The notes beneath the pieces were generated by a model. That model ran no database searches and was not told the DNA's origin. It saw only the letters and a program-made list of their open reading frames with translations. Shown piece after piece: positions 1 through 8,874 of a stretch of DNA of 64,000 bases. The first letter of the stretch is position 1. Each line of letters begins with the position of its first letter. This DNA comes from an uncultured Sutterella sp. (GTDB taxonomy: Bacteria; Pseudomonadota; Gammaproteobacteria; Burkholderiales; Burkholderiaceae_F). Both the position numbers and the translations under genes were made by a program. The stretch covers positions 3,395-67,394 of the forward strand of contig CAAGAT010000017.1 of assembly GCA_900767875.1 (NCBI GenBank). The letters are read 5' to 3'.

Positions 1-1103
1 TCAAGAAGGTCGGCGTGCAGTTCAAGGCCGTGACCTTCCACGGCGGCCACTCTGTTCCCCGCAGCCACGCTGTGACGAACAACTCGGGTTCCGGCTTCAT
101 CAACCCGATGTACAAGAAGTGCCAGGAATACGGCGTGCCCGTGCAGCTGCGCACCATCGTTGACGAACTCGTCATCGATCCGGGCACCGGTGCCGTGCTC
201 GGCGTGAAGGTTCGCGAAAACTATCGCTTCGGCCGTGAAAAGTCCGGCAAAGTCGCCTACTACCGCGCCACCAAGGGCGTGCTGCTGGCCGCCGGCGGCT
301 TCAGCCAGAACGTCAAGATGCGTATGAACCACGATCCTCGTCTGAACGAGAAGTTCGGTTCGACCAACCATCCGGGTGCCACGGGCGAAGCCCTGCAGGC
401 CGCTCAGATGATCGGCGCCAACACGATTCAGATGGACTGGATTCAGCTCGGCCCGTGGACCAGCCCCGACGAAAACGGCTTCGGTCTGGCTCCGCTGTTT
501 GTGGAATCGGCCGTCGGCTATGGCCCGATGATCGATCCGGCCACCGGCAAGCGCTTCATTCAGGAAACCGGCAACCGTAAGGTTCGCGCCGACGCCATCG
601 TCGCCATCGGCCATCCGACGCTCATCTACACGAGCGTCAAGAACGCCGAAAACAAGATCATCGGCAAGAACATGACGCCGGAACTCTTTGAACGCGCCGT
701 CAAGAACGGCGTGGTCAAGAAGGTCAACAACCTCAAGGAACTCGCCGACACCTACAAGGTGCCGTTCGAAGAACTCAAGAAGACCAACGCCAAGTTCGAC
801 AGCTACATCAAGGCTCAGAAGGATCCGGACTTCAACTGCATGATGTTCAAGGACGCCGTTCTCAACGGTGACGGCCCCTTCTACGTCGTTCGTCTGTGGC
901 CGCGCGTGCACCACTGCATGGGTGGTCTCGTGATCAACAACAAGGCGCAGGTTGAAAATGCCCGCGGCAACGTGATCCCCGGCCTCTACGCCGCCGGCGA
1001 AATCACGGGCGGCGTGCACGGCATGGTTCGCCTCGGTACCGTGGCTGTGGCCGACTGCATCATCTTCGGTCGCACCGCTGCCCGCACGGTTGCCGGTAAG
1101 TAA
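1..1103 (+). CDS. Fumarate reductase-type FAD flavoprotein, 5' truncated by window edge
   Basis: This is the C-terminal part of a flavoprotein of the fumarate reductase/urocanate reductase/flavocytochrome c family, which reduces an unsaturated acid with electrons from a c-type cytochrome, normally in the periplasm. The frame is open to base 3, so the start lies upstream; a GTG at 15 is internal. Visible motifs are a GVLLAAGGFS FAD strand, an NHPGATGEAL segment, RFIQETGNRKVRADA (the arginine proton-donor region of the family), RVHHCMGG (substrate-binding His) and the C-terminal GLYAAGEITGGVHGMVRLG FAD/substrate motif with its conserved Arg. The family usually has GANRLGG where this protein has GMVRLGT. 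The tetraheme cytochrome gene 100 bases downstream is the likely electron donor. The exact substrate cannot be told from sequence. Confidence 0.88.
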   Translation, partial: KKVGVQFKAVTFHGGHSVPRSHAVTNNSGSGFINPMYKKCQEYGVPVQLRTIVDELVIDPGTGAVLGVKVRENYRFGREKSGKVAYYRATKGVLLAAGGFSQNVKMRMNHDPRLNEKFGSTNHPGATGEALQAAQMIGANTIQMDWIQLGPWTSPDENGFGLAPLFVESAVGYGPMIDPATGKRFIQETGNRKVRADAIVAIGHPTLIYTSVKNAENKIIGKNMTPELFERAVKNGVVKKVNNLKELADTYKVPFEELKKTNAKFDSYIKAQKDPDFNCMMFKDAVLNGDGPFYVVRLWPRVHHCMGGLVINNKAQVENARGNVIPGLYAAGEITGGVHGMVRLGTVAVADCIIFGRTAARTVAGK

Positions 1104-1157
1104 TCGGCAACCGTCGAGTCGGAAAGGGTTGCCCCACAACCCTTTCCGCTCATTGTT

Positions 1158-1167
1158 CCCCCCCCCC
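1158..1167. repeat. Poly-C tract (10 C) between flavoprotein and cytochrome genes
   Basis: Ten consecutive C residues lie between the flavoprotein stop and the ribosome-binding site of the cytochrome gene. A tract of this length can slip during replication. Being intergenic, slippage would alter the 5' leader spacing of the cytochrome mRNA rather than its reading frame. Confidence 0.6.
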
Positions 1168-1205
1168 ACTAAAAAATAAAAACAAAAAACTTCAGGAGAT
1201 TCGTG

Positions 1206-1550
1206 ATGTCCTTTTCAAAGACTCTTTTGATTACCCTGGGTCTGGCTTCCTTTATCGCCTGCGGCACGGTCAGCGCTGCGGAAAAGTTCGGTGCGGATCG
1301 CCACGTCGCCCGCGGTGTAGCCTGCCAGACCTGCCACGGTCCCGACATGAACAACCCCCAGTATCCGGATGAAAACACCTGCATGAAGTGCCATCCGAAG
1401 GCTGTGGTTGCCAAGAAAACCGAGAAGCTGACGCCCAACCCGCACAATGCGCCGCACAACGGCGACTGCACGCTGTGCCACATGCAGCATGAGCCCGCCG
1501 TCAACTACTGCGAGCAGTGCCACAAGTTCAACTTCCCGAAGGTTCCCTAA
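1206..1550 (+). CDS. Small periplasmic tetraheme cytochrome c
   Basis: The product has 114 residues with an N-terminal signal peptide (hydrophobic residues about 6-20, likely cleavage near VSA-A at 24-25) and four CxxCH heme-binding motifs at residues 40-44, 59-63, 88-92 and 102-106. This matches the tetraheme cytochrome domain fused to flavocytochrome c fumarate reductases in Shewanella; here it is a separate protein. ATG at 1206 is preferred over GTG at 1203 because AGGAG at 1194-1198 sits seven bases before it. It probably passes electrons from a quinol-oxidising membrane cytochrome to the upstream flavoprotein. The partner is inferred from adjacency. Confidence 0.9.
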   Translation: MSFSKTLLITLGLASFIACGTVSAAEKFGADRHVARGVACQTCHGPDMNNPQYPDENTCMKCHPKAVVAKKTEKLTPNPHNAPHNGDCTLCHMQHEPAVNYCEQCHKFNFPKVP

Positions 1551-1560
1551 CCTGACGAAA

Positions 1561-1586
1561 AAGAGGCCCGAAGGCCTCTTTTTTTA
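1561..1586 (+). terminator. Rho-independent terminator after the tetraheme cytochrome
   Basis: A perfect 8-bp stem (AAGAGGCC at 1561-1568, GGCCTCTT at 1573-1580) with a CGAA loop is followed by a T run. It begins ten bases after the stop codon. Confidence 0.9.
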
Positions 1587-1591
1587 TGGGA

Positions 1592-1638
1592 CGGCCGCCA
1601 CCCGAGTTCTGCGGGTTCGGCGGCTTTTCGTTTTTTCA
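1592..1638 (+). terminator. Possible second hairpin terminator
   Basis: A GCCGCC/GGCGGC stem, extended by ACCCG/CGGGT, is followed by TTTTCGTTTTTT. It may back up the first terminator. It overlaps the end of the oppositely oriented DUF805 gene. Confidence 0.5.
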
Positions 1639-2079
1639 GTTCCCACCTCTTGCGTTCGGCTCGGCAAAGCGGTCGAACCGATTGGGAAAGGGCGCGCTCG
1701 GCAAAACGAGCAAAACGGCCACGGCAAGCCAGCCGGCGTAGGGCACAAGCCCCAACCAGAGCCACCAGCCCGAAAAGCCCGCGTCGTGCAGCCGTCGCAC
1801 CGCCAGGCGTTTGAGTGGCAGCAGGCACGCCAGGGCCGAGGCGCAAAAGACGTTCATCCAGACGATCATGAAGATCGACGTGGGGGCCATCTGCAGCCGG
1901 TAGGCCGTCTCAAAGGGAATCAGAAAAAGAAGGGATAAGAAGAAGAGGTGCGCCGTGACGGCGCACCAAAAGGCCGCCCTCGTCAGGCGGCCCAGACGCG
2001 TTCGGTCGAAGAAGTGCACTTCCCGCAGAGACTGCGAGAAGCGCACAGCCGGACCGGACCAGAAGCTCGTTTGCGGCAT
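1636..2079 (-). CDS. DUF805 family inner-membrane protein
   Basis: The 147-residue product has a soluble N-terminus and hydrophobic stretches at about residues 33-55, 66-88 and 104-127. The segment RRLHDAGFSGWWLWLGLVP followed by a short helix and PNRFD is the DUF805 (YhaH-like) signature. The function of the family is unknown. Its ATG overlaps the gatB stop codon (TGATG), so it is probably translationally coupled to gatB and the last gene of the gatCAB transcript. There is no functional link to amidotransferase that I know of. Confidence 0.75.
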   Translation of the reverse strand: MPQTSFWSGPAVRFSQSLREVHFFDRTRLGRLTRAAFWCAVTAHLFFLSLLFLIPFETAYRLQMAPTSIFMIVWMNVFCASALACLLPLKRLAVRRLHDAGFSGWWLWLGLVPYAGWLAVAVLLVLPSAPFPNRFDRFAEPNARGGN

Positions 2080-3530
2080 CAGCCGTTGAGCTTCTTGGTG
2101 AGGATTTCGTTGACCTGCTTGGGATTGGCCTTGCCGCGGGTGGCCTTCATGGCCTGACCCACCAGCGCGTTGAAGGCCTTTTGCTTGCCGGCGCGGAATT
2201 CCTCAACCATCTTGGCGTTGTTGGCCAGAACCTCGTCGATCACCGCCTCGATGGCCGAGCTGTCGGAAATCTGCTTGAGTCCTTCCTTTTCGATGAGCGC
2301 ATCGACGCCCTCGGCGGCGCCTTCCCAGATGAGCGAGAAGATGCGCTTGGCGCCCTTGGCGTTGATCGTGCCGTCGGCCAGACGCTTGAGGATGTCGGCC
2401 AGCTTGGCGGCCGTCACCGGCGCCTGCGCGTACGTCATGCCTTCCTGCGCGTTGACGTTGGCCGCGACCTCACCCATCACCCAGTTGGCGGCGATCTTCT
2501 TGTCGGGCGCCACAGCGCTCAGTTCGCAGAAGTAATCGGCCACGTCCTTGTCGGCCGTCAGCACCGAGGCGTCGTACTCGGACAGCCCCATCTCGCGCAC
2601 GAAGCGCTCGCGCATAGCGCCGGGCAACTCGGGCATTTCGGCGCGGATGCGCGCCATGTCCTCGTCGGAAAGAACACACGGCAGAAGATCCGGATCCGGG
2701 AAATAGCGGTAGTCCATGGAGTCTTCCTTAGTGCGCATCTGACGCGTTTCGCCCGTGTCGGGGTCGTACAGACGCGTGGCCTGCACCACCTTGCCGCCGC
2801 CTTCGATGAGTTCGATCTGGCGGGCGACTTCGTAGTCGATGGCGTCCTGCAGGAACTTAAAGGAGTTGAGGTTCTTGATTTCGCAGCGCGTGCCGAAGGT
2901 CGTGCTACCCATCGGGCGCACCGACACGTTGGCGTCACAGCGAAAGTTCCCTTCCTGCATGTTGCCGCGCGAAATGCCCAGCCACACCACCAGGGCGTGC
3001 AGCGCCTTGGCGTAGCCCACGGCCTCGGCCGAGCTGCGCAGTTCGGGCTCGGTCACGATTTCCAGCAGCGGCGTACCGGCGCGGTTCAAGTCCATGCCGG
3101 ACTTGTAGGCGACCACGCCGTGGTTGCTCTTGCCCGCGTCTTCTTCAAGGTGCGCGCGCGTGAGGTTGATCGTCTTTTCGTAGGGCTCGCCCTCCTTGGG
3201 CTCGACGCGGAAGGTGAGCTTGCCGCCCTTGACGATCGGGTGCTCGAACTGGCTGATCTGATAGCCCTTGGGCAGATCGGGATAAAAATAGTTCTTGCGG
3301 TCAAAGACCGAACGCTTGGCCACTTCGGCGCCGATGGCAAAACCGAACTTGGCGCCGCGCTCAACCGCCCCGCGGTTTAACACCGGCAGGGCGCCGGGCA
3401 GAGCCAGGTCGATGTAGCAGGCCTGCGTGTTGGCCTCGGAGCCGAACTGCGTGCTCGCACCCGAAAAAATCTTCGAATCCGTGGAGAGCTGAACGTGCGT
3501 CTCCAGACCGATAACGACTTCCCATTGCAT
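2079..3530 (-). CDS. gatB: Asp/Glu-tRNA(Asn/Gln) amidotransferase subunit B
   Basis: GatB (483 residues) binds misacylated Glu-tRNA(Gln) or Asp-tRNA(Asn), activates the acyl group with ATP and uses ammonia delivered from GatA to form the amide. The N-terminus MQWEVVIGLETHVQLST is the GatB signature, followed by YFYPDLPKGYQISQFEHP and the TRAHLEEDAGKS motif. The C-terminal YqeY-like domain ends in the GKANPKQVNEIL helix typical of full-length GatB. It lies 21 bases after gatA, in gene order gatC-gatA-gatB. Confidence 0.97.
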   Translation of the reverse strand: MQWEVVIGLETHVQLSTDSKIFSGASTQFGSEANTQACYIDLALPGALPVLNRGAVERGAKFGFAIGAEVAKRSVFDRKNYFYPDLPKGYQISQFEHPIVKGGKLTFRVEPKEGEPYEKTINLTRAHLEEDAGKSNHGVVAYKSGMDLNRAGTPLLEIVTEPELRSSAEAVGYAKALHALVVWLGISRGNMQEGNFRCDANVSVRPMGSTTFGTRCEIKNLNSFKFLQDAIDYEVARQIELIEGGGKVVQATRLYDPDTGETRQMRTKEDSMDYRYFPDPDLLPCVLSDEDMARIRAEMPELPGAMRERFVREMGLSEYDASVLTADKDVADYFCELSAVAPDKKIAANWVMGEVAANVNAQEGMTYAQAPVTAAKLADILKRLADGTINAKGAKRIFSLIWEGAAEGVDALIEKEGLKQISDSSAIEAVIDEVLANNAKMVEEFRAGKQKAFNALVGQAMKATRGKANPKQVNEILTKKLNG

Positions 3531-3551
3531 GATGTGTCTCGAGCTCCTCGA

Positions 3552-5009
3552 TTAAAAACCTTCGGGGTGGCGCAGATGCCAGTCGGTGCCCTGCTGCCAG
3601 GCGTGCGCGATGCCGAGCATCTTGGCTTCGTTAAAGCGCGCGCAGGTGATCTGCACGCCGATCGGGCGGCCGTTGCTGTGAATGCCGCAGGGCATGCTCA
3701 TGCAGGGGAGCCCGGCCAGGGACATCGGCACGGTGTAAAGGTCACCGAGGTAAGCCGACACCGGATCCTTCTTGGCGCCGAAGTCGTAGGCCGTCGACGT
3801 GGTCACGGGACTGAGGATCGCGTCCACCTTCTGGAAGGCACGATCGAATTCCTGCGCAATCAGGCGGCGCACCTGCTGCGCCTTGATGTAGTAGGCGTCG
3901 TAGTAGCCGTGCGAGAGCACGTAGGTGCCGATCAGGATGCGGCGCTTGGGCTCGTCGCCGAACCCTTCGTCGCGGCTGCGCTTGATCATGTCCTGAATGC
4001 CCTCGTATTCCTTGGCGCGGTAGCCGTAGCGCACGCCGTCAAAGCGCGAGAGGTTGGAACTGGCTTCGGCGCAGGCCACCACGTAATACACGGGCACGCC
4101 CAGGTCGGCCGTCGGCAGTTCGATGTCGACGATCTCGGCTCCCTGATCGCGGTAGGCCGCGATCACCGATTCGATGGCCTTGGCGCATTCGGCGTCGAGC
4201 TTGTCGGCAAACCAGGCGCGCGGCACACCGATTCTCAGGCCCTTGACGCCCTTGGTAAGGTCGCGGGTGAAGTCTTCGGCGGGCATGTTTTCGCTCGTCG
4301 AATCCCAGGGCTCGTACCCGACCATGTTGCCCAACACGAGCGCAATGTCTTCGGCCGTGTGGGCCATCAAACCCGCCGTATCCAAGGACGAGGCAAAGGC
4401 GATCATGCCCAGGCGGCTCGGACGGCCGTAGGTGGGCTTAAGGCCCGTGACGCCGCAGAAGGCCGCCGGTTCGCGAATCGAGCCGCCCGTGTCGGTGGCG
4501 GTGGCGATGGGGGCCAGGCCCGCGGCCACGCAGGCCGAGGAGCCGCCCGAGCTGCCGCCCGGCACCGCGTTGACGTCCCAGGGGTTCAGAACCTTGCCGT
4601 AGGCGGAGTTTTCGTTGGCCGAGCCCATGGCGAATTCGTCGCAGTTGAGCTTGCCGAGGGTCACTAGGCCCGCGGCCTTGAGCTTTTTGACCACGGCCGC
4701 GTCAAAGGGGCTCATGTAGCCCTCGAGCATGCGGCTGGCGGCCGTCGAGGCCCATTCGCGCGTGACGAAAATGTCCTTGTGCGCGATCGGAATGCCGGTC
4801 AGGGCCGTGGCGTTGCCTTCGGCGATGCGCTTGTCGGCTTCGCGGGCCTGCGCCAGAGTCACTTCGGGGCGAACGTCCAGAAAGCAGTTGAGGTCGCGGT
4901 GCGCGTCGATGCGCTCCAGGTAGTCCTGAGCGAGTTCCACGGCGCTCACCTCACGGGAGGTCAGGGCGCGGGAAAGTTCCGCCACGGTGCGGAAAGTCGT
5001 CGATTTCAT
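3552..5009 (-). CDS. gatA: Asp/Glu-tRNA(Asn/Gln) amidotransferase subunit A
   Basis: GatA (485 residues) is the amidase subunit that releases ammonia from glutamine for GatB. Amidase-signature features are present: the catalytic Lys in AHKDIF and the serine-rich loop VPGGSSGGSSACVAAGL carrying the cis-Ser and nucleophile, then ATDTGGSIREPAAFCG and GLKPTYGRPSR. I chose the ATG at 5009; a TTG at 5018 is in frame, but the AAGGAT ribosome-binding site just after the gatC stop fits the ATG. Length is normal for the family. Confidence 0.97.
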   Translation of the reverse strand: MKSTTFRTVAELSRALTSREVSAVELAQDYLERIDAHRDLNCFLDVRPEVTLAQAREADKRIAEGNATALTGIPIAHKDIFVTREWASTAASRMLEGYMSPFDAAVVKKLKAAGLVTLGKLNCDEFAMGSANENSAYGKVLNPWDVNAVPGGSSGGSSACVAAGLAPIATATDTGGSIREPAAFCGVTGLKPTYGRPSRLGMIAFASSLDTAGLMAHTAEDIALVLGNMVGYEPWDSTSENMPAEDFTRDLTKGVKGLRIGVPRAWFADKLDAECAKAIESVIAAYRDQGAEIVDIELPTADLGVPVYYVVACAEASSNLSRFDGVRYGYRAKEYEGIQDMIKRSRDEGFGDEPKRRILIGTYVLSHGYYDAYYIKAQQVRRLIAQEFDRAFQKVDAILSPVTTSTAYDFGAKKDPVSAYLGDLYTVPMSLAGLPCMSMPCGIHSNGRPIGVQITCARFNEAKMLGIAHAWQQGTDWHLRHPEGF

Positions 5010-5024
5010 CGCTGTCAATCCTTC

Positions 5025-5312
5025 TTACTCGATAACCTGCGGCACAAGGAACATGCCTTCGAATTCCTCGGGCGCGTTCTTCATATTCTCGGCGCGGTCG
5101 TTGCCGAAGACCACCTTGTCTTCGCGCAGGCGCTGCACCCCGTCGTGCGGGTGCATCATCGGTTCAACGCCTTCGGTGTCAACGGCCTGAATGCGTTCGA
5201 TCATCTTGAAAATATCGTTCAGTTCGGCTTGCATGCGCTTGGCGGCCTCTTCCTGAAGGCCGACGTGAGCAAGTTCCGCAATGCGATAGACATCGTCCAA
5301 ACCAAGGGACAT
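5025..5312 (-). CDS. gatC: Asp/Glu-tRNA(Asn/Gln) amidotransferase subunit C
   Basis: GatC (95 residues) wraps around the GatA/GatB interface and stabilises the trimer. The sequence begins MSLGLDDVYRIAELAHVGL and contains the FKMIERIQAVDTEGVEPMMHP segment conserved in GatC. It is the first gene of gatCAB-DUF805, with GAGGAT about seven bases before the ATG. Having gatCAB implies that tRNA-dependent transamidation makes Gln-tRNA and/or Asn-tRNA. Confidence 0.95.
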   Translation of the reverse strand: MSLGLDDVYRIAELAHVGLQEEAAKRMQAELNDIFKMIERIQAVDTEGVEPMMHPHDGVQRLREDKVVFGNDRAENMKNAPEEFEGMFLVPQVIE

Positions 5313-5495
5313 ACCTGTAATCCTCTCAAGCGGGCGGAAAAAATTCAGTAAACGTGAAAATTTACCGCTTTTTCAGGGTTTTTTGGCATTTTGCCCCGAA
5401 AAATGCCCGCACCGAAGGGCCGCGGACACCCTGGGCTGGCCCTTGACGGACGCCCGGGTAGCCGCAGACCCTCTTCCCACGCACGGGGTCTGCTG

Positions 5496-5501
5496 TATAG
5501 T
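5496..5501 (+). promoter_or_regulatory. Candidate -10 element (TATAGT) for rlpA
   Basis: TATAGT lies about 40 bases before the rlpA ATG in the divergent gatC-rlpA spacer (5313-5540). No convincing -35 box is visible, so this is tentative. I see no other feature in the spacer. Confidence 0.35.
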
Positions 5502-5540
5502 TTGCGCACTTACGATTGAATTTCCTTCGTTTTTTGCGTC

Positions 5541-6695
5541 ATGCTCAAGCCAATGCTTTTGTGGCCGAGCCTGGCCGCGGCCGTGCTGATCGGCCTGGCC
5601 GCCTGCTCGTCCTCGCCCTACTACCAAAACGACGGACCGCCGGGGCTGTTTCAGAAAAAGTTCTTTTCCTTTGGCGGCGACACCGTCAAACTCAAGGTCG
5701 AGCAACCCAACAAGTGGGCCAACCGCCCCTACACCGTCATGGGCAAGCGCTACTACCCGGTCACCGGCGACAAGCCTCTGACGCAAACGGGCACCGCGAG
5801 CTGGTACGGCAAGCAGTTTCACGGCAAAAAGACCGCCATCGGCGAGATCTACGACATGCACGCCATGACGGCCGCGCACCCGACGATGGAGCTGCCGAGC
5901 TACGCCAAGGTCACCAACCTGAAAAACGGCCGCTCGGTCATCGTGCGCGTCAACGACCGCGGACCCTTCCTGCACGGCCGCGTCATCGATCTGAGCTACG
6001 CGGCCGCGGTCAAACTCGGCTATCAAAAGCAGGGCACGACCCGCGTGCGCGTCGAGCGCATCACCCGCCGCGACATTGCCGCCGGCCGCATTCCTGCGGT
6101 CACGGGCAACGACGTGCAACTGGCGGCCGCCCCGGCCCGTCCGGCACCGGCCAGCAAAACGCTGACGGCCTCGCGCACGACGCAGGCCTCGAGCCCCCCC
6201 TCCTTCGTGCCTTCGGCTCAGCCCGCCGTGGCAACGGCGTCGAATCCACCGCTTGAGGACGATGCGATGCGCGGCGTCGTTGGCGAGTCCGAATACGCTG
6301 ACCGGGCCTCCGTGACGCTTTCCATTCCCGTCGAAAGCGCGCAGCAGGCCACACAAGAGGACAGCATGCGCACGCTGCTCGAGCGGACGACTCCGTCGGA
6401 CGAGCCCGAGGCCGCCTCGCCCGCCGAAGTGCTGCCATCGGCCATCGCCGCATCTGCCGCGGGAACCTGGACGGTGCAGATCGGCGCCTACGGCGTCAAG
6501 GAAAACGCCCGTCAGGCCGCCGCACACGCCGAAGTGATGCTCGCCTCGGTGCAAAACGCCAAGGTGCGCGTGCAGGATAACGGCACGGTCTTTAAGGTGC
6601 TCACGGGCAGCTTTGAGAGCAAGGACGAGGCGGCGACCTTCGCCCGCACCGTCACGCAGGCGCTGGGCACGACGGCCTTTGCCGTCACACAGTGA
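5541..6695 (+). CDS. rlpA: RlpA family septal-ring lipoprotein with SPOR domain
   Basis: RlpA proteins are outer-membrane lipoproteins that cleave denuded peptidoglycan strands at the septum. The 384-residue product has a lipoprotein signal (lipobox LAAC, Cys22), a double-psi beta-barrel domain at about 83-165 (GTASWYGKQFHGKKTAIGE, then RVNDRGPFLHGRVIDLSYAA) and a C-terminal SPOR domain at about 310-384 (GTWTVQIGAYGVKENA) that would bind septal glycan. An alanine/proline/serine-rich linker at about 190-305 separates the two. The catalytic-type Asp of VNDRGP is present. A small gene follows after 14 bases, probably in the same transcript. Confidence 0.92.
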   Translation: MLKPMLLWPSLAAAVLIGLAACSSSPYYQNDGPPGLFQKKFFSFGGDTVKLKVEQPNKWANRPYTVMGKRYYPVTGDKPLTQTGTASWYGKQFHGKKTAIGEIYDMHAMTAAHPTMELPSYAKVTNLKNGRSVIVRVNDRGPFLHGRVIDLSYAAAVKLGYQKQGTTRVRVERITRRDIAAGRIPAVTGNDVQLAAAPARPAPASKTLTASRTTQASSPPSFVPSAQPAVATASNPPLEDDAMRGVVGESEYADRASVTLSIPVESAQQATQEDSMRTLLERTTPSDEPEAASPAEVLPSAIAASAAGTWTVQIGAYGVKENARQAAAHAEVMLASVQNAKVRVQDNGTVFKVLTGSFESKDEAATFARTVTQALGTTAFAVTQ

Positions 6696-6709
6696 TGAGG
6701 AATTGAAAA

Positions 6710-6964
6710 ATGAGACGCGATCTGGTCGTACAGGTGATCGTTCAGTACGACGACTTTTGGGAAAACTTCGCCACTCCCTTTGAGGCCGAAAGCTTCATCA
6801 ACGCCAATTTGGACGAGCTCGATCTGCCCGTCATGGTGCGCCTTGAGGACATGAAGGGCAATGTCAAGTGGTACTACGACCTCGTCGAAGACGAAGGGGG
6901 CGTGTACCGCCTCGTGGATTGCCCCTGCGAGTCGACCCGACTCATCCGCGTGGGCTCGAACTAA
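6710..6964 (+). CDS. Small conserved-looking protein of unknown function
   Basis: I do not recognise this 84-residue protein. It is acidic, has no signal peptide or membrane helix, and looks like a compact alpha/beta fold (MRRDLVVQVIVQYDDFW, then a YYDLVEDEGGVYRLVDCP strand region with one Cys). ATG at 6710 has a GAGGAAT ribosome-binding site. It sits 14 bases behind rlpA, so co-transcription is likely, but a role in septation is not implied. Confidence 0.65.
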   Translation: MRRDLVVQVIVQYDDFWENFATPFEAESFINANLDELDLPVMVRLEDMKGNVKWYYDLVEDEGGVYRLVDCPCESTRLIRVGSN

Positions 6965-6974
6965 AACGCGGATC

Positions 6975-7009
6975 AAAAAAAGGGGACGTCCGCGATCGTC
7001 GTCGTCCCC
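6975..7009 (-). terminator. Rho-independent terminator of ilvA
   Basis: Read on the minus strand, GGGGACG...CGTCCCC (7003-7009 with 6982-6988) is followed by seven T (6975-6981). It lies about 50 bases after the ilvA stop and only 10 bases after the small plus-strand gene ends. Confidence 0.85.
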
Positions 7010-7059
7010 CGGTGCGCCGCCGTCCCGCGTGTGCGGAACCGCGGCGTTTTTGTTGCCCC

Positions 7060-8601
7060 TTAGCTCAGGAAGAACCGGCAAGCCGGATTGTCCGTTTCGT
7101 TCCAGTAGCGGTAGCCGAGCGTCTTGAGAAACTGCTCAAAGAGCTCGTTGTCTTCGGGGGGCACCTGGATGCCCGCAAACACGCGGCCGAAGTCCGCGCC
7201 GTTGTTGCGGTAGTGGAAAAGCGAAATATTCCACTGCGGCGCCATCGAGGTGAGGAACTTCATCAGGGCGCCCGGGCGCTCCGGAAATTCGAAGCGATAG
7301 AGCTTTTCGTTGACGGCAAGCTTGCTGTGCCCGCCCACCATATGGCGCAGGTGCAGCTTGGCCAGTTCGTCGTGCGAAAGGTTCAGCGCCGGGAAGCCGC
7401 CTTCCTTGAGCGCCTTTTCGATTTCGGCCGTGTCGCTGGCGTTGCTCGTCTGCACGCCCACGAAAATGTAGGCGTCCTTGGCGTCGCTGATGCGGTAGTT
7501 AAATTCGGTGACGGAACGGTTGCCCAACAGGCCGCACAGGCGGCGGAAGGAGCCGCGCTCTTCGGGAATCGTCACGGCAAAGACGGCTTCGCGGTCTTCG
7601 CCGAACTCGGCGCGCTCGCACACAAAGCGCAGGCGGTCAAAGTTCATGTTGGCGCCCGAGGTGATGGCCACCAGCGTCTTGTTGGTCACGCCTTCGCGCC
7701 GCGCCCAGGCCTTCAGGCCCGCCAGCGACAGAGCCCCCGAGGGCTCGACGATCGAGCGAGTGTCCTCAAACACATCCTTGATGGCCGCGCAAATCTCGTC
7801 GCTGTCCACGAGCACGATGCCGTCGAGGTTTTTGCGGCAAAGGCGCAGCGTCTCGTCGCCGACGCGCTTGACGGCCGTGCCGTCCGAGAAAAGCCCCACA
7901 TCGTCGAGGGCTACGTTTTGCCCCGCGTCGATCGAGCGCTTCATGGCGTCCGAGTCGACCGTTTCCACGCCGAAGACCTTGATGTCCGGATAAATGGCCT
8001 TGATGTAGGTGGCCACACCCGCGGCCAGACCGCCGCCGCCGATCTGCACGAAGATCGCATCGGGGCGCGTGCCGTCCGAGGGCTGGTACTGACGCAGGAT
8101 TTCCATGCCGATCGTGCCCTGGCCGGCGATCACGTACGGATCGTCAAAGGGATGCACGAACGTCAGGCCCTCTTCGGCCTGCATCTTGACGGCGTGCGCC
8201 GCCGCATCCGAGAAGCTCTCGCCCACGAGCACGACTTCACCGCCGAGATTGCGCACCGCCTCAACCTTGAGGGCAGGGGCCGTCACCGGCATGACGATCA
8301 CGGCGCGGCAGCCGAGGCGCTTGGCCGACAGAGCCACGCCCTGGGCGTGGTTGCCCGCCGAGGCGCAGATGACGCCGCGGGCGCGCTCTTCGGCGCTCAG
8401 ATGCACCATCTTGTTGAAGGCGCCGCGCAACTTGAAGGAGAACACCGGCTGCGTGTCCTCACGCTTTAAAAGCACCTTGTTGCCGATTCGACGCGACAGG
8501 CGCTTGGCTTCGTCCAGAGGGGTCTCGCGAGCCACGTCGTAAACGCGTGCGGTGAGGATCCGACGCAGGTAATCCTGGCGGTCAACTTCAGTTTGTGTCA
8601 T
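7060..8601 (-). CDS. ilvA: Threonine ammonia-lyase, biosynthetic (threonine deaminase)
   Basis: IlvA converts L-threonine to 2-oxobutanoate, the first committed step of isoleucine synthesis, using pyridoxal phosphate. The PLP lysine is K57 in PVFSFKLRGAFNKM; the phosphate-binding loop is GGGGLAAGV. Two C-terminal ACT-like regulatory regions (starting near EREFGEDREAVFAVTIPEE and YRFEFPERPGALMKFL) make this the long, isoleucine-inhibited biosynthetic form. I chose ATG 8601 (513 residues, the same length class as E. coli IlvA) over ATG 8631, because AGGGA precedes 8601 and nothing precedes 8631. Confidence 0.95.
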   Translation of the reverse strand: MTQTEVDRQDYLRRILTARVYDVARETPLDEAKRLSRRIGNKVLLKREDTQPVFSFKLRGAFNKMVHLSAEERARGVICASAGNHAQGVALSAKRLGCRAVIVMPVTAPALKVEAVRNLGGEVVLVGESFSDAAAHAVKMQAEEGLTFVHPFDDPYVIAGQGTIGMEILRQYQPSDGTRPDAIFVQIGGGGLAAGVATYIKAIYPDIKVFGVETVDSDAMKRSIDAGQNVALDDVGLFSDGTAVKRVGDETLRLCRKNLDGIVLVDSDEICAAIKDVFEDTRSIVEPSGALSLAGLKAWARREGVTNKTLVAITSGANMNFDRLRFVCERAEFGEDREAVFAVTIPEERGSFRRLCGLLGNRSVTEFNYRISDAKDAYIFVGVQTSNASDTAEIEKALKEGGFPALNLSHDELAKLHLRHMVGGHSKLAVNEKLYRFEFPERPGALMKFLTSMAPQWNISLFHYRNNGADFGRVFAGIQVPPEDNELFEQFLKTLGYRYWNETDNPACRFFLS

Positions 8602-8874
8602 GGTTATCCCTGTTGTTTTTTGGATTCGCATCCATTTTTTTTGAAACGGCTTTCAATATACGACTCTTTGAGGCGTTTTGCCTGCGGCGCGCCCGCCCGA
8701 GGCCCTCTGAACAACGCTTCATCACAAAGCCCGCGGCCCCCGAGGCCCGCTCGGGGGTCGGATCGGGCGCCCTGCCCTATACAATGAGGCCATCCTTACC
8801 TTTTCTTCATGCCGGGTGCGACCCTCGGCAACGTTGGCCGTTGCTCGCTGAAGATTCTTCGAGAAAATAGCCTC

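Noticed and set aside
2181..4667. Plus-strand frames opposite gatB and gatA
   Set aside because: Shadows of gatB and gatA, which are unmistakable on the minus strand.
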